Shown: in pieces, positions 53,330 through 62,742 of the stretch
Layout: each line of letters opens with the position of its first letter
How positions within the stretch are numbered: the first letter of the stretch is position 1
Assembly (NCBI RefSeq): GCF_937891315.1
Contig: NZ_CALAGI010000156.1
Coordinates: forward strand, 37,952-101,951
DNA from: an uncultured Amaricoccus sp.
GTDB lineage: Bacteria; Pseudomonadota; Alphaproteobacteria; Rhodobacterales; Rhodobacteraceae
Direction: 5' to 3'
Length of the DNA stretch: 64,000 bases
Notes under the pieces: generated by a model
Database searches by the model: none
What the model was told of the DNA's origin: nothing
The model's input: only the letters and a program-made list of their open reading frames with translations
Translations under genes and position numbers: made by a program

Positions 53330-53603
53330 TCAGCTGAAAATCACTTGGGCGGAGGTGTATTCCCTGAGGTTGTCCTCGGCGAACTCGACCCCGAGGCCCG
53401 AGGACTTGACCCGAGGACTTGATGCCACCGAACGGCGCGTTCGGCTGGATCGCGCCGTGCTTGTTGATCCAGACCGAGCCGCCGAGCCCGTTCGGCCTGT
53501 CGTTGGCGGCGGCGACCGCCTCCTCGACGTCCGAGCAGCGGATCACCGGCAGCGCCGGGCCGAACCGCGAGCACTGGAGCAAGTTTCGGTCTTGCGTGGT
53601 CAT
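53330..53603 (-). pseudogene. damaged aldehyde dehydrogenase 3' copy fused to a foreign 5' stub
   Basis: From 53330 to about 53565 the minus strand is a near copy of the end of the dehydrogenase at 55261 (FGPALPVIR ... NAPFGGIKSSG ... QVIFS). It lacks exactly 60 bp between two 14-bp repeats (CCAGACCGAGCCGC) present in the intact copy, and it has a 13-bp tandem duplication (53397-53422, unit CCCGAGGACTTGA) that shifts the frame. Upstream of the homology (53565-53603) is a different start, ATG plus TTQDRNLLQCSR, which is the beginning of another gene lying after the permease. Not functional. Confidence 0.85.
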
Positions 53604-53631
53604 TGGGAAATCTCTGGAAAGGTTGAAGAGT

Positions 53632-55068
53632 TCAGGCGGACAATTCACGGGACACCGCTTCCCAGGCATGGGGCCGATACGCTCGCAACCAGCGCCCATA
53701 GCCAAAGCCAGCCACCAGCGTCAGCAGAAGCAGGACGGGCAGCGCCCGCATCAGGGCGGTTTCATATCCCGCCAGCAGGTCGAAATTCACCACGGCCAGC
53801 CCTGTCGCCAGCGAGAGACCCGCGAACGCCAGCAGCGGCGCGATGATCGTCGCCCACAGCCTGCTGCGGCCGCGCCGGTGGAAGTAGCCGATCACCGCGA
53901 GGCTGGTCAGCGCCTGCAAGGCGATGATCCCGATGGTGCCCAGACCGACGCCCACGGCCCCGAAGCCGAGCAAAGGGTCGAGTCCGGTCGTCAGGAAGAT
54001 CAACGTCGCCGCGACGCTGATCGCCGTCACCGTCAGACTGGCCAGATGTGGCGAACGATGCCGCGGATGGACGCGGGCCAGAAAGCCCGGCAGGCACTCC
54101 TGGCGTCCGAGCGAAAGCAGATACCGTGCCGCGACATTGTGGACCGCCAGCCCGGTGGCCAGCATGCTGGTGGCAAGGAAGACGATGACCATCTTCGTTG
54201 CCAGCCCGCCCAGATAGGTGCTCGAGAGGTTGAAATAGAGATCGGCGAGCTGCTCGCGCGAGACGGCGCCGATATCCATGCCCACCGCGCCGATAGTCAC
54301 CCAGGTGATGAAGAAATAGAAAGCCACCACCAGCACGATCGCCCCCATCGTCGCGCGGCCGATGCTGTGTTCTGGTGCTTGCGCCTCTTCGGAGTAAAGC
54401 GCGGCGGCTTCAATGCCGATGAAGCAGGTAAAGCACAGCATCAGCGCGATTCCGGGTGCGCCGTCCAGCATCAAGGCAGGGTTCAGCGCCGCGACCGGGA
54501 AGGCATCCAGGCCGAGGTCAACGACGATCGCCAGCGCCAGCGCCGTCAACAGCACGAATTCGACGATCAGCAGCAAGGCCACCAGTCGCGAACTGAAATC
54601 GATCTGCCGATAACCGAGGCAGGCGCAGAACAGGATCGAGAAGCCGGCGGTGACGATCCAGTGGACGTCGATCCCGAACACCTCGGCCAACGCAAGCTGC
54701 CCGAAAAAGCCGAAATATCCGATCACACCGCAGGCGAAGGCAAGGTAGGAAACGATTGCCAGAAAGGCCGCCCCCAGGGCCGGCGCGGCTCCGAGCCCGC
54801 GCGCGATATAGGTATAGAAACCGCCCGCCGACACGATCTCGCGGCTCATTGCCGAATAGCCGACAGCGAACAGCCCCAGGATCCCGGCCGTGACCAGGAA
54901 GGTCAGGGGCAAGCCGGCGCCGTTGCCGAAAGCGAAGGCCACGGGGACGACACCGAGAACCGCGGCCATCGGAGCCGCCGCTGCCACGATCAGGAAGATC
55001 AGCCGCATGGTTCCCAGGTCGGAGCCGAGGCTTTCCTTGCTCGTAGCCGGAATATCAAGCGCGGTCAT
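53632..55068 (-). CDS. APC-superfamily amino acid/amine permease
   Basis: A 478-residue permease with about 12 membrane helices. The APC consensus is seen in GAGLPLTFLVTAGILGLFAVGYSAMSREIVSAGGFYTYIARGLG, and FTCFIGIEAAALYSEEAQ in helix 6. Such proteins import amino acids or polyamines. It lies inside a roughly 1.6-kb insert between duplicated dehydrogenase/amine-oxidase sequences and appears to be followed by the truncated start of another gene, so it was probably acquired as part of a foreign segment. Substrate most likely an amine given the surroundings. Confidence 0.88.
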   Translation of the reverse strand: MTALDIPATSKESLGSDLGTMRLIFLIVAAAAPMAAVLGVVPVAFAFGNGAGLPLTFLVTAGILGLFAVGYSAMSREIVSAGGFYTYIARGLGAAPALGAAFLAIVSYLAFACGVIGYFGFFGQLALAEVFGIDVHWIVTAGFSILFCACLGYRQIDFSSRLVALLLIVEFVLLTALALAIVVDLGLDAFPVAALNPALMLDGAPGIALMLCFTCFIGIEAAALYSEEAQAPEHSIGRATMGAIVLVVAFYFFITWVTIGAVGMDIGAVSREQLADLYFNLSSTYLGGLATKMVIVFLATSMLATGLAVHNVAARYLLSLGRQECLPGFLARVHPRHRSPHLASLTVTAISVAATLIFLTTGLDPLLGFGAVGVGLGTIGIIALQALTSLAVIGYFHRRGRSRLWATIIAPLLAFAGLSLATGLAVVNFDLLAGYETALMRALPVLLLLTLVAGFGYGRWLRAYRPHAWEAVSRELSA

Positions 55069-55163
55069 TCGTGGTTCCCCGCGACAAAAGCAGGAACAGG
55101 GCGTATCGGCGGCCAGGGCCGCTCAACCCGCCGGGCTGTCCGGTTGAGCGGGAGCAACACCGG

Positions 55164-55238
55164 GGTGGTCCCGTCGAGCGGATGCGCCGGGAGCGGGCTG
55201 GTCGTCAGCGTGCCGGCGAGGCATCGCGTGAACGTCAT
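55164..55238 (-). pseudogene. amine oxidase 5' remnant (first about 25 codons)
   Basis: Reads MTFTRCLAGTLTTSPLPAHPLDGTT, a copy of the amine oxidase N-terminus (MTFTRYLAGT ... AHPLDGIT) that loses homology at 55164 and continues in foreign sequence. It sits between the intact dehydrogenase and the permease insert. The start spacing and the preceding dehydrogenase end match those of the intact copy at 53307. Confidence 0.85.
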
Positions 55239-55260
55239 GCTTGCTTTTCCCCTGTTGTCG

Positions 55261-56667
55261 TCAGCTGAAGATCACCTGGGCGGAGGTGTATTCCTTGAGG
55301 CCGTCCTCGGCGAACTCGACCCCGAGGCCCGAGGACTTGATGCCGCCGAAGGGCGCGTTCGGCTGGATCGCGCCGTGCTTGTTGATCCAGACCGAGCCGC
55401 ATTCCATGCGCTTCGCCACGGCTTTCGCGGCGTCGATGTCGGAGGACCAGACCGAGCCGCCGAGCCCGTTCGGGCTGTCGTTGGCGGCGGCGATCGCCTC
55501 CTCGACGTCGGAGTAGCGGATCACCGGCAACGCCGGGCCGAACTGCTCCTCATCGACCAGCGGGTCGCCGTTCGTGAGCCCCGCGACGATCGTCGGCGGG
55601 AAGAAGAGGCCGTCGCCCGGCGCGCCGCCGCAAAGCACTTTGCCGCGTCCCGCCGCGTCGGCGACGAGCCGCGCGACCTTGTCGAACTGCATGCGGTTCT
55701 GCACCGGGCCGAGCGCGCTCGCCTCGTCGAGGCCGTCGCCGACCGGGATGGCCCGCGCATAGGCGACGAGCGCCTCGCAGACCGCGTCGTGGATGGAGTC
55801 GTGCACGTAGAGCCGCTTCATCGCCGCGCAGGTCTGGCCATTGTTGATGAAGGCGCCCCAGAAGAGGCCCTCGGCGATCTTCGCCGGGTCGGCGTCGGGC
55901 AGCACGATGCCGGCGTCGTTGCCGCCGAGCTCGAGCGTCAGCCGCTTCAGCGTCTCCGCCGCCGAGCGCATGACGTGGCGACCGGTGCCGATCGACCCGG
56001 TGAAGACGATCTTGGCGATGTCGGGATGCGAGGACATGGCCGCGCCGATGTTGAAGCCCGCGTCGTCGCCGCTGACCGCGTTCAGCACGCCCGCCGGCAG
56101 CACCTCGTTCAGGATTTCGACCATGCGCAGCGTCGCGAGCGGCGTGTAGGGCGAGGGCTTCAGGACGACGGTGTTGCCGGTGCGCAGCGCCGGCAACACG
56201 TGCCAGATCGCGATCATCACCGGGAAGTTCCACGGCGTGATCGAGCCGACGACACCGAGCGGCTTGCGATGCAGCTCGACCCGGCCCTCGTTGGTGTCCT
56301 GCAGCACCTGGACCGGCAGCGACAGGCTGGCGGTGTAGCCGGCCCAGGCGGCGGCGCCGCCCATCTCCCAGCGCGAGCCGAGACCGTTGAGCGGCTTGCC
56401 CTGTTCGAGGGTCAGGACGCGGGCAAGCTCCTCGGCATGTTCCTGAAGCTTCGCGGTCACCGCCTCGCAGGCCGCGCGCAGGGTGGCGTCGTCCTGGGCG
56501 GACCAGGCAGGGAAGGCCCGCTTGGCGGCGGCGACCGCCGCGTCCAGTTCGGCCTGGCCAGCCCGCGGGGCGCGGCCGGCTGCGGCGCCGGTCGCGGGGT
56601 TCAGGACGGCGAAGGTTTCGTCCGTGCCCACGGGGCGGCCGTCGATGGTCAGGCAGGCGTCGATCAT
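55261..56667 (-). CDS. NAD(P)-dependent aldehyde dehydrogenase (FeaB-like)
   Basis: A 468-residue aldehyde dehydrogenase. GSITPWNFPV (nucleotide site), Glu in LTLELGGNDAG and the catalytic Cys in INNGQTCAAMKR are present, with the C-terminal APFGGIKSSGLGVEFAEDGLKEYT. It would oxidise the aldehyde released by the amine oxidase or by the phospho-lyase. Gene order regulator-dehydrogenase-amine oxidase fits phenylethylamine-type amine catabolism. Its last third, plus the next gene's start, exists a second time at 53330-53565. Confidence 0.93.
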   Translation of the reverse strand: MIDACLTIDGRPVGTDETFAVLNPATGAAAGRAPRAGQAELDAAVAAAKRAFPAWSAQDDATLRAACEAVTAKLQEHAEELARVLTLEQGKPLNGLGSRWEMGGAAAWAGYTASLSLPVQVLQDTNEGRVELHRKPLGVVGSITPWNFPVMIAIWHVLPALRTGNTVVLKPSPYTPLATLRMVEILNEVLPAGVLNAVSGDDAGFNIGAAMSSHPDIAKIVFTGSIGTGRHVMRSAAETLKRLTLELGGNDAGIVLPDADPAKIAEGLFWGAFINNGQTCAAMKRLYVHDSIHDAVCEALVAYARAIPVGDGLDEASALGPVQNRMQFDKVARLVADAAGRGKVLCGGAPGDGLFFPPTIVAGLTNGDPLVDEEQFGPALPVIRYSDVEEAIAAANDSPNGLGGSVWSSDIDAAKAVAKRMECGSVWINKHGAIQPNAPFGGIKSSGLGVEFAEDGLKEYTSAQVIFS

Positions 56668-56718
56668 GCTGCTTCCTCCGTTGCCGGCGCCCTGTGTTCC
56701 GGCGCATCAGGAGGCAGG

Positions 56719-57708
56719 TTACGGGTCGCGGCGGGGGAAATCTTGGCGTATGCCGCCAGCGGACTTGGACTCCAGCGCCAGCCCGCGCATCGCGGCCCCC
56801 GGCGGGACGCCATAGGTCATCCTGAACTGGCGGTAGAAATGGGAGAGGTCGTTGAAGCCGCTCCCGAAGGCGATCGCCGCGACGTTGGTCGCTCCCTCCG
56901 CCCGGGCGCTGACGAGCGCGGCGTGCGCGGCTTTCAGGCGAACCGCGAGGATGCGTCGGCTGGCGGTCTCGCCGAGCGGCTGGAAATGCCGCTGGAGCGT
57001 CCGTTCCGAGACATTCAGACGTCCGGCCAGCTCCGCCGGCCCGAACGCCGGATCGCGGAACCGGCGGTCGATCGTGGCGAGCGCGCGCGCGAGGATCGCA
57101 CTCGCCGCGCGTTCCTGCGACGACATCTGCGACTGGCGGCAGTGGAAGTAGGCGCCGAGGAGCCCGAGGAAGGCCTCGCCGAGAGTGGCGCAGCCGGCGG
57201 CCCGCTCGTCCGCCATCTTCACGACCACGGCGCGCATGGCGGCGAGCAGGGGATCGTCGCGGCCGATCATCGTGCCGCCGGTGCAGATGCGACCGAAGCG
57301 GCCGAGCATCTCGCTGCGTGGAAGGTGCAGCGAGACCTGCGTGGAAGTGCCGGGGTAGCGGAACCCCGACGGGAGGACCGAGTCGACGAGATACATGTCC
57401 CCGACCGTGAGATCCGCCGAGATGTTGCCCTGTTCCACCCGGCTGCCGCCTGCCACCTGGACGAGGAGGAAAAGATGCTCCCCGGGCGCCGCGCGGACCA
57501 TGCCGCCGTCCCGTACGACCCGCTCCGCGTCGAGCGAGACGACCGCCGTGTCGATGCCACCGAAGCGATGCCGGTTGACGCTGCCGGCGACGATGCCCCG
57601 GGCCTCCTCGCGCGGTTCGATCGAGAACATCCCGCAAACGGACCGCAATTCGTCCTGAAGGGCCTCGACCGGCCGCGGGTTTCGGGTATCGGGGGTCAGG
57701 AAATGCAC
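56719..57708 (-). CDS. AraC-family regulator, FeaR-like
   Basis: About 329 residues from GTG 57708, which has GGGAGAG 6 nt upstream; an upstream start to 57846 is possible but lacks a site. The N-terminal half is an AraC-binding-like sensor fold (GNISADLTVGDMYLVDS, STQVSLHLPRSEM) and the C-terminus is a double helix-turn-helix (LAGRLNVSERTLQRHFQPLGETASRRILAVRLKAAHAAL, AFGSGFNDLSHFYRQFRMTYGVPP). FeaR activates amine-oxidase and aldehyde-dehydrogenase genes in E. coli; that role fits the neighbours but is inferred. Confidence 0.85.
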   Translation of the reverse strand: MHFLTPDTRNPRPVEALQDELRSVCGMFSIEPREEARGIVAGSVNRHRFGGIDTAVVSLDAERVVRDGGMVRAAPGEHLFLLVQVAGGSRVEQGNISADLTVGDMYLVDSVLPSGFRYPGTSTQVSLHLPRSEMLGRFGRICTGGTMIGRDDPLLAAMRAVVVKMADERAAGCATLGEAFLGLLGAYFHCRQSQMSSQERAASAILARALATIDRRFRDPAFGPAELAGRLNVSERTLQRHFQPLGETASRRILAVRLKAAHAALVSARAEGATNVAAIAFGSGFNDLSHFYRQFRMTYGVPPGAAMRGLALESKSAGGIRQDFPRRDP

Positions 57709-57803
57709 GGCGGCTCTCCCTTCGGCGTCCGAAACAGGTGGCGCCCGAGTAGTTTGCTTGCGATCCGCGACGGTGACCAGCGCCACCGTCGCGGATCCGA
57801 CCA

Positions 57804-58913
<1,110 letters not shown>

Positions 58914-58940
58914 GATGCGCGTCCTGTTCTCGGGGTTGCT

Positions 58941-60119
58941 TCAGGCGTCGTTCGCGAGGGTCGCGGCCGCGGGGGTCGCTTCGGCCCGCAGCATCATCGC
59001 CGCGGAGGCGATGACCACCACGAGCCCGGTGAGGATGACGGTGGTGAGCGAGGCGCCCATGTTGAGCATGTTGCCCGCGATGAGCGGTCCGACCGCGAGG
59101 CCGACGCCGATCACCAGGGTGAGCGAGGCGACCAGGCGTCCGGTGGCGTCGTGGGTGGCGACGATTGCGAGGATGAAGGGCAGCACGAACGTCCAGGCGA
59201 ATTTGAAGCCGCACAGCGCGATGACATAGGCGCCGACCCCCTGTACCGTCGCGAGCAGCGCCAGCGAGGCGGCCAGGATGGCGTAGCCGAGGATCACCAT
59301 CCCGCGGCGGGACACCCGGCCGCCGAGCCACGAGGCGAGGCCGGCGCCGACGATCCCCATCGTCGTGGCGACGGCGAGGACGGTGCCGGTCGCCGCGGCG
59401 GAGATCCCGGCGGCCTCGGCGGCCCCGCTCACGAAGGTCCAGATGCCGCCGATCGACAGGTAGAAGGCGAGCATGCCGCAGATCACCAGCGCCGCGAGCC
59501 AGCGCGGCGTCGCGGCCCCGGCGACGCCGGCGGACTTGCCCCGCATCCCGAGGTCGCCGTCGAAGCCGCGGCAGAGGGGCGACGCCAGCGCGCCGAGCGC
59601 CGCGAGCAGGACGTAGAACGCCGGCAGGCCGAAATGGTCGAAGAGGCGCGGCAGGACGGCGAGCCCGACGGTGCCCGCGACGAGCTGGCCGACGACCCAG
59701 AGGCCGTAGACCCGATCGCGGTTCTCGCTCTCGCCGGCGGAGGTCATGCAGAGCACCATCAGCGTGCCGCCCCCGACCGCGGCGATGGCGCGGAGACCGA
59801 GGAACAGCGGATAGTCCGGCATCCAGAGCGCGGTGACGAGATTGCCGGCGCAGAACACCGCGAGGGCGGCGACGGCCACGACGCGCGCATTCAGCCGCCC
59901 GAGCCAGTAGTAGGAGGGGATGGTCGCGAAGCTGAAGGCGCCGAGTTCCACGGTGAAGTAGGTGCCGATCTGCGCCGGGTCGAGGCCGCGCTCCACCGCG
60001 AGTTGCGATGCGACGGCGGGTGCGACGAGCAGGACGAGCGGCGTGATCGCGGCGAAGGTCACCAGCGCGACCAGCGTCGGATCGAAGCGGCGGGTGGCGC
60101 GGGACGCGGCATAGGTCAT
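58941..60119 (-). CDS. MFS transporter
   Basis: A 392-residue 12-helix MFS protein from ATG 60119 (TLVALVTFAAITPLVLLVAPAVASQL; FLGLRAIAAVGGGTLMVLCM; GIWTFVSGAAEAAGISAAATG). The helix 2-3 loop motif (YYWLGRLNARVV) is a variant of motif A. Its substrate is unknown; position between the kinase and the HDAC-like gene suggests transport of an amine or amino alcohol. Confidence 0.85.
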   Translation of the reverse strand: MTYAASRATRRFDPTLVALVTFAAITPLVLLVAPAVASQLAVERGLDPAQIGTYFTVELGAFSFATIPSYYWLGRLNARVVAVAALAVFCAGNLVTALWMPDYPLFLGLRAIAAVGGGTLMVLCMTSAGESENRDRVYGLWVVGQLVAGTVGLAVLPRLFDHFGLPAFYVLLAALGALASPLCRGFDGDLGMRGKSAGVAGAATPRWLAALVICGMLAFYLSIGGIWTFVSGAAEAAGISAAATGTVLAVATTMGIVGAGLASWLGGRVSRRGMVILGYAILAASLALLATVQGVGAYVIALCGFKFAWTFVLPFILAIVATHDATGRLVASLTLVIGVGLAVGPLIAGNMLNMGASLTTVILTGLVVVIASAAMMLRAEATPAAATLANDA

Positions 60120-60273
60120 GCCGGGATCCCCCCGGCGGGCAGGTCGATGGCGATCATGGTCGATGGGCTCCTCTGGCAGGGGATCGGGTCGGACGGTCGG
60201 ACCGGGCACGGGGCCGCCGTCCGGTCCCGCGGGTGGCGGGACCGGCCGGGCGTCGGCGTCGGTCGGGCTGTGG

Positions 60274-61284
60274 TCAGGCGTCGGCGTCGAGGTAGGCGCG
60301 GCAGGCGCGGACGGCGAGGCCGACCAGCACCGGGGCGAGTTCGCGGGCGGTTTCGGTGTCCTGGCGCGAGGCGAGCCAGCTCAGGTAGGTGAGACCCCGC
60401 AGCGCCAGGAAGAGGTCGAGCCGCGCGAGGTCGGCCTCCGGAAGCGGCCGCACCGAGCGGTATCCGGCGACCAGATTGTCGCGGGCGGCCTCGAAGCCCT
60501 CCGTCCCCTGGAGGAAGAAGAGCGCGGTGGCGATCTCGAACAGATGCCAGCCGAAGCCCGCGTCGTCGAAGTCGATCAGCATCACCGCGCCCCCGGCCTC
60601 GAGCAGGTTGTCGGGCACGAGGTCGGCGTGGATGAGACCGTAGTTGTCCGGTGTCGTGCCGAAGGCGGCGAGGTCGGCGCGGGCCCGCTCGCAGACCGCG
60701 TCCACTAGCGCGAGATGTTCGGCGATGGCGGGCAGCGCGCGGAACGGCCCCCAGAACGGCGTCGGGCCGATCAGACCGTCGCAATCCCAGGCATGACGGG
60801 TGAAGCCCGCGGGCCTCGCCCAGGTGGCGGCGTGGGCGTGGATCCGCGCCGCGAGCCGGCCGGTCTCGGCCTGAACGCGCGCGAGGTCGGGTCCGGCGAG
60901 GCGCATGCTCTCGCCGGCCGAGCCGATCGGGGCGCCGTCGAGCCATTCGAGGACATCCACCTGAAAGGCGCTGCCCGGCTCGCCGATCGTGGCCATCAGC
61001 GCGCCGCCCGGTGTCGGCACGACGGCGGGCACCGGCAGGCCGTCGGCGGCGAGCGCCTCCATCCAGGCGAGTTCGGAGGCGAGTTCGGCGTCGCTGTGGT
61101 AGCCGGGGCGGTGCACCCGGAGGGCGCGGCGCCTCCCGTCCGGCCCGGTGACGCGGAACACCGCGTTCTCGCGGAACTTGACCAGCGATCGGTCGGCGCC
61201 GGCGAAACCCCAGGTCATCATCGCCTCGTCGGCGGCGCGGGTCATGGCGGCGAGGGAATCGTCGGGCAGGGGCGTCTCGGTCAT
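60274..61284 (-). CDS. APH-family small-molecule kinase (hydroxylysine/ethanolamine kinase-like)
   Basis: A 336-residue aminoglycoside-phosphotransferase-fold kinase. Catalytic loop LIHADLVPDNLL (HxDxxxxN) and DFDDAGFGWHLFE (Mg-binding DFD) are clear. It stands 8 bp downstream of a class III phospho-lyase and in the same direction, which is the pairing of a kinase making a phosphorylated amino alcohol (for example phosphohydroxylysine or phosphoethanolamine) with an enzyme that removes phosphate and ammonia. Substrate inferred from the partner. Confidence 0.85.
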   Translation of the reverse strand: MTETPLPDDSLAAMTRAADEAMMTWGFAGADRSLVKFRENAVFRVTGPDGRRRALRVHRPGYHSDAELASELAWMEALAADGLPVPAVVPTPGGALMATIGEPGSAFQVDVLEWLDGAPIGSAGESMRLAGPDLARVQAETGRLAARIHAHAATWARPAGFTRHAWDCDGLIGPTPFWGPFRALPAIAEHLALVDAVCERARADLAAFGTTPDNYGLIHADLVPDNLLEAGGAVMLIDFDDAGFGWHLFEIATALFFLQGTEGFEAARDNLVAGYRSVRPLPEADLARLDLFLALRGLTYLSWLASRQDTETARELAPVLVGLAVRACRAYLDADA

Positions 61285-61292
61285 GGTGTGCC

Positions 61293-62612
61293 TCACAGGG
61301 TTCCGAGGAGGTGGTCGAGGGTGGAGACGAGGCGGTCGGCCTCCGGCCGTCCGAACGGCATGGGCGGACGCATCTTCAGCACGTTGCCGGTCGGGCCGAT
61401 GCGGCTGATCAGGATGCCCTCGCGGCGCATGGCGTCGACGAGCCCGGCGGTCAGTCCCGCGTCCGGCCGGCCCTCGGCATCGACGAGCTCGATGCCGAAG
61501 AACAGGCCGGCGCCGCGCACCCGCGCGACGGCGTCGTGCCGGTCGCGCAACGCCTCGAGTTCGCGCCGGACGTGCGCTCCGACGGCGGCGGCGTGCTCTA
61601 CCAGACCCTCGGCCGCGATGACCTCGAGGACCGCCGTCCCCACCGCCGCCGAGACCGGATTGCCGCCGTAGGTGTTGAAGTAGAGCGCGCGGGACGCGAA
61701 ACGGTCGAGGATCTCCGGACGGGTGACGGCGGCGGCGAGCGGGTGGCCGTTGCCGAGCGACTTGCCCATGGTGACGATATCGGGCGTCACCCCCCAGGCC
61801 TCGTGGCCCCACATGTGGGCGCCGGTCCGCCCGAGTCCGGACTGCACCTCGTCGGCGATGTAGAGCCCGCCCGCGGCGCGTACCCGCGCGACGGCCTCGG
61901 CGACGAAGTCCGCCGGCGGCTCGAGCAGGCCCTCGGTCGAGAACAGGGGGTCGATCAGGATGGCGGCCGGCGGGAAGCCGGCGGCGACGAGCGAGTCGAC
62001 CGCCGCGCCGACGCGGTCGGCGAACAGCCGCTGGAGCGCCGCTGGCTCGCCGGTCCAGCTCGCGAGGTCGGGGATGTCGATCGCGCGGACATGGGGCGCC
62101 AGCGCCTCGGGCGCGGAAAGCCCCGTCGTCGCCTCCGCGAGGCTGAGCGAGTTGCCGTGGTAGCTGAAGCTCGTGACGATGAGCCCGCGGCCGCCGGTCA
62201 CGAAGCGCGCCATGCGGAGTGCGAGCTCGTTCGCCTCGGTGCCGGTGCAGACCAGCATCGCCACCGAGAGTTCCGGCGCGAAGGTGGCGACCAGCCGCTC
62301 GGCATAGGCGACCGGCGCCTCGTGCAGGTATCGCGTGTTGATGTTGATCGCCTCGGCCTGGCGCACCAGCGCCTCCACCACGTGCGGGTGGCAATGCCCG
62401 ACGTGCGGCACGTTGTTGTAGGCGTCGAGATAGCGCCGCCCGGCCGCGTCCTCGACCCAGACGCCGCGGCCACGCACCAGTTCCAGCGGCTCGTCGAAGA
62501 ACATCGGCGAATGGTGCCCGAGCACCCGGTGCCGGCGCTCGATGAGCGACGGGCCCGCTGCCGGCGCTGCCGGGGTCGGGTCCTGAATGGAACCTGCTGT
62601 CTCCGAAGCCAT
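61293..62612 (-). CDS. class III PLP-dependent phospho-lyase (AGXT2L/ETNPPL-like)
   Basis: A 439-residue fold-type I PLP enzyme. The segment LDAYNNVPHVGHCHPHVVEAL, then NINTRYLHEAPVAYAERL, is the hallmark of ethanolamine-phosphate/phosphohydroxylysine phospho-lyases, which split an O-phosphorylated amino alcohol into aldehyde, ammonia and phosphate. PLP Lys is in TMGKSLGNGHPLAA and the Asp in LYIADEVQSGLGRTG. The next gene is the matching kinase, and the operon also has an aldehyde dehydrogenase. Exact substrate unknown. AGGAGGG precedes ATG 62612. Confidence 0.9.
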   Translation of the reverse strand: MASETAGSIQDPTPAAPAAGPSLIERRHRVLGHHSPMFFDEPLELVRGRGVWVEDAAGRRYLDAYNNVPHVGHCHPHVVEALVRQAEAININTRYLHEAPVAYAERLVATFAPELSVAMLVCTGTEANELALRMARFVTGGRGLIVTSFSYHGNSLSLAEATTGLSAPEALAPHVRAIDIPDLASWTGEPAALQRLFADRVGAAVDSLVAAGFPPAAILIDPLFSTEGLLEPPADFVAEAVARVRAAGGLYIADEVQSGLGRTGAHMWGHEAWGVTPDIVTMGKSLGNGHPLAAAVTRPEILDRFASRALYFNTYGGNPVSAAVGTAVLEVIAAEGLVEHAAAVGAHVRRELEALRDRHDAVARVRGAGLFFGIELVDAEGRPDAGLTAGLVDAMRREGILISRIGPTGNVLKMRPPMPFGRPEADRLVSTLDHLLGTL

Positions 62613-62637
62613 GGCGAATCCCTCCTGCGTTGAAGGG

Positions 62638-62680
62638 ATAATACATGAACGTATCGTTCAGTAAATATACTTATCGTTCA
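62638..62680 (-). promoter_or_regulatory. promoter of the amine operon with overlapping TetR-type operator
   Basis: For the minus-strand operon: -35 TTTACT (60-65 within 62660-62665), 16-bp spacer, -10 TATTAT (62638-62643), start about 62631 and a short leader with AGGAGGG. The spacer is the palindrome TGAACGTATCGTTCA (62646-62660). A second TATCGTTCA lies at 62672-62680, 20 bp from the first (62652-62660). The neighbouring TetR protein is the obvious ligand-controlled repressor. Confidence 0.75.
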
Positions 62681-62742
62681 CATAATGGCCGATCAGCGCA
62701 TTTCCCCTTCCGGCGGCGGGCGGTCGCGGGTAAGGACGAGAC

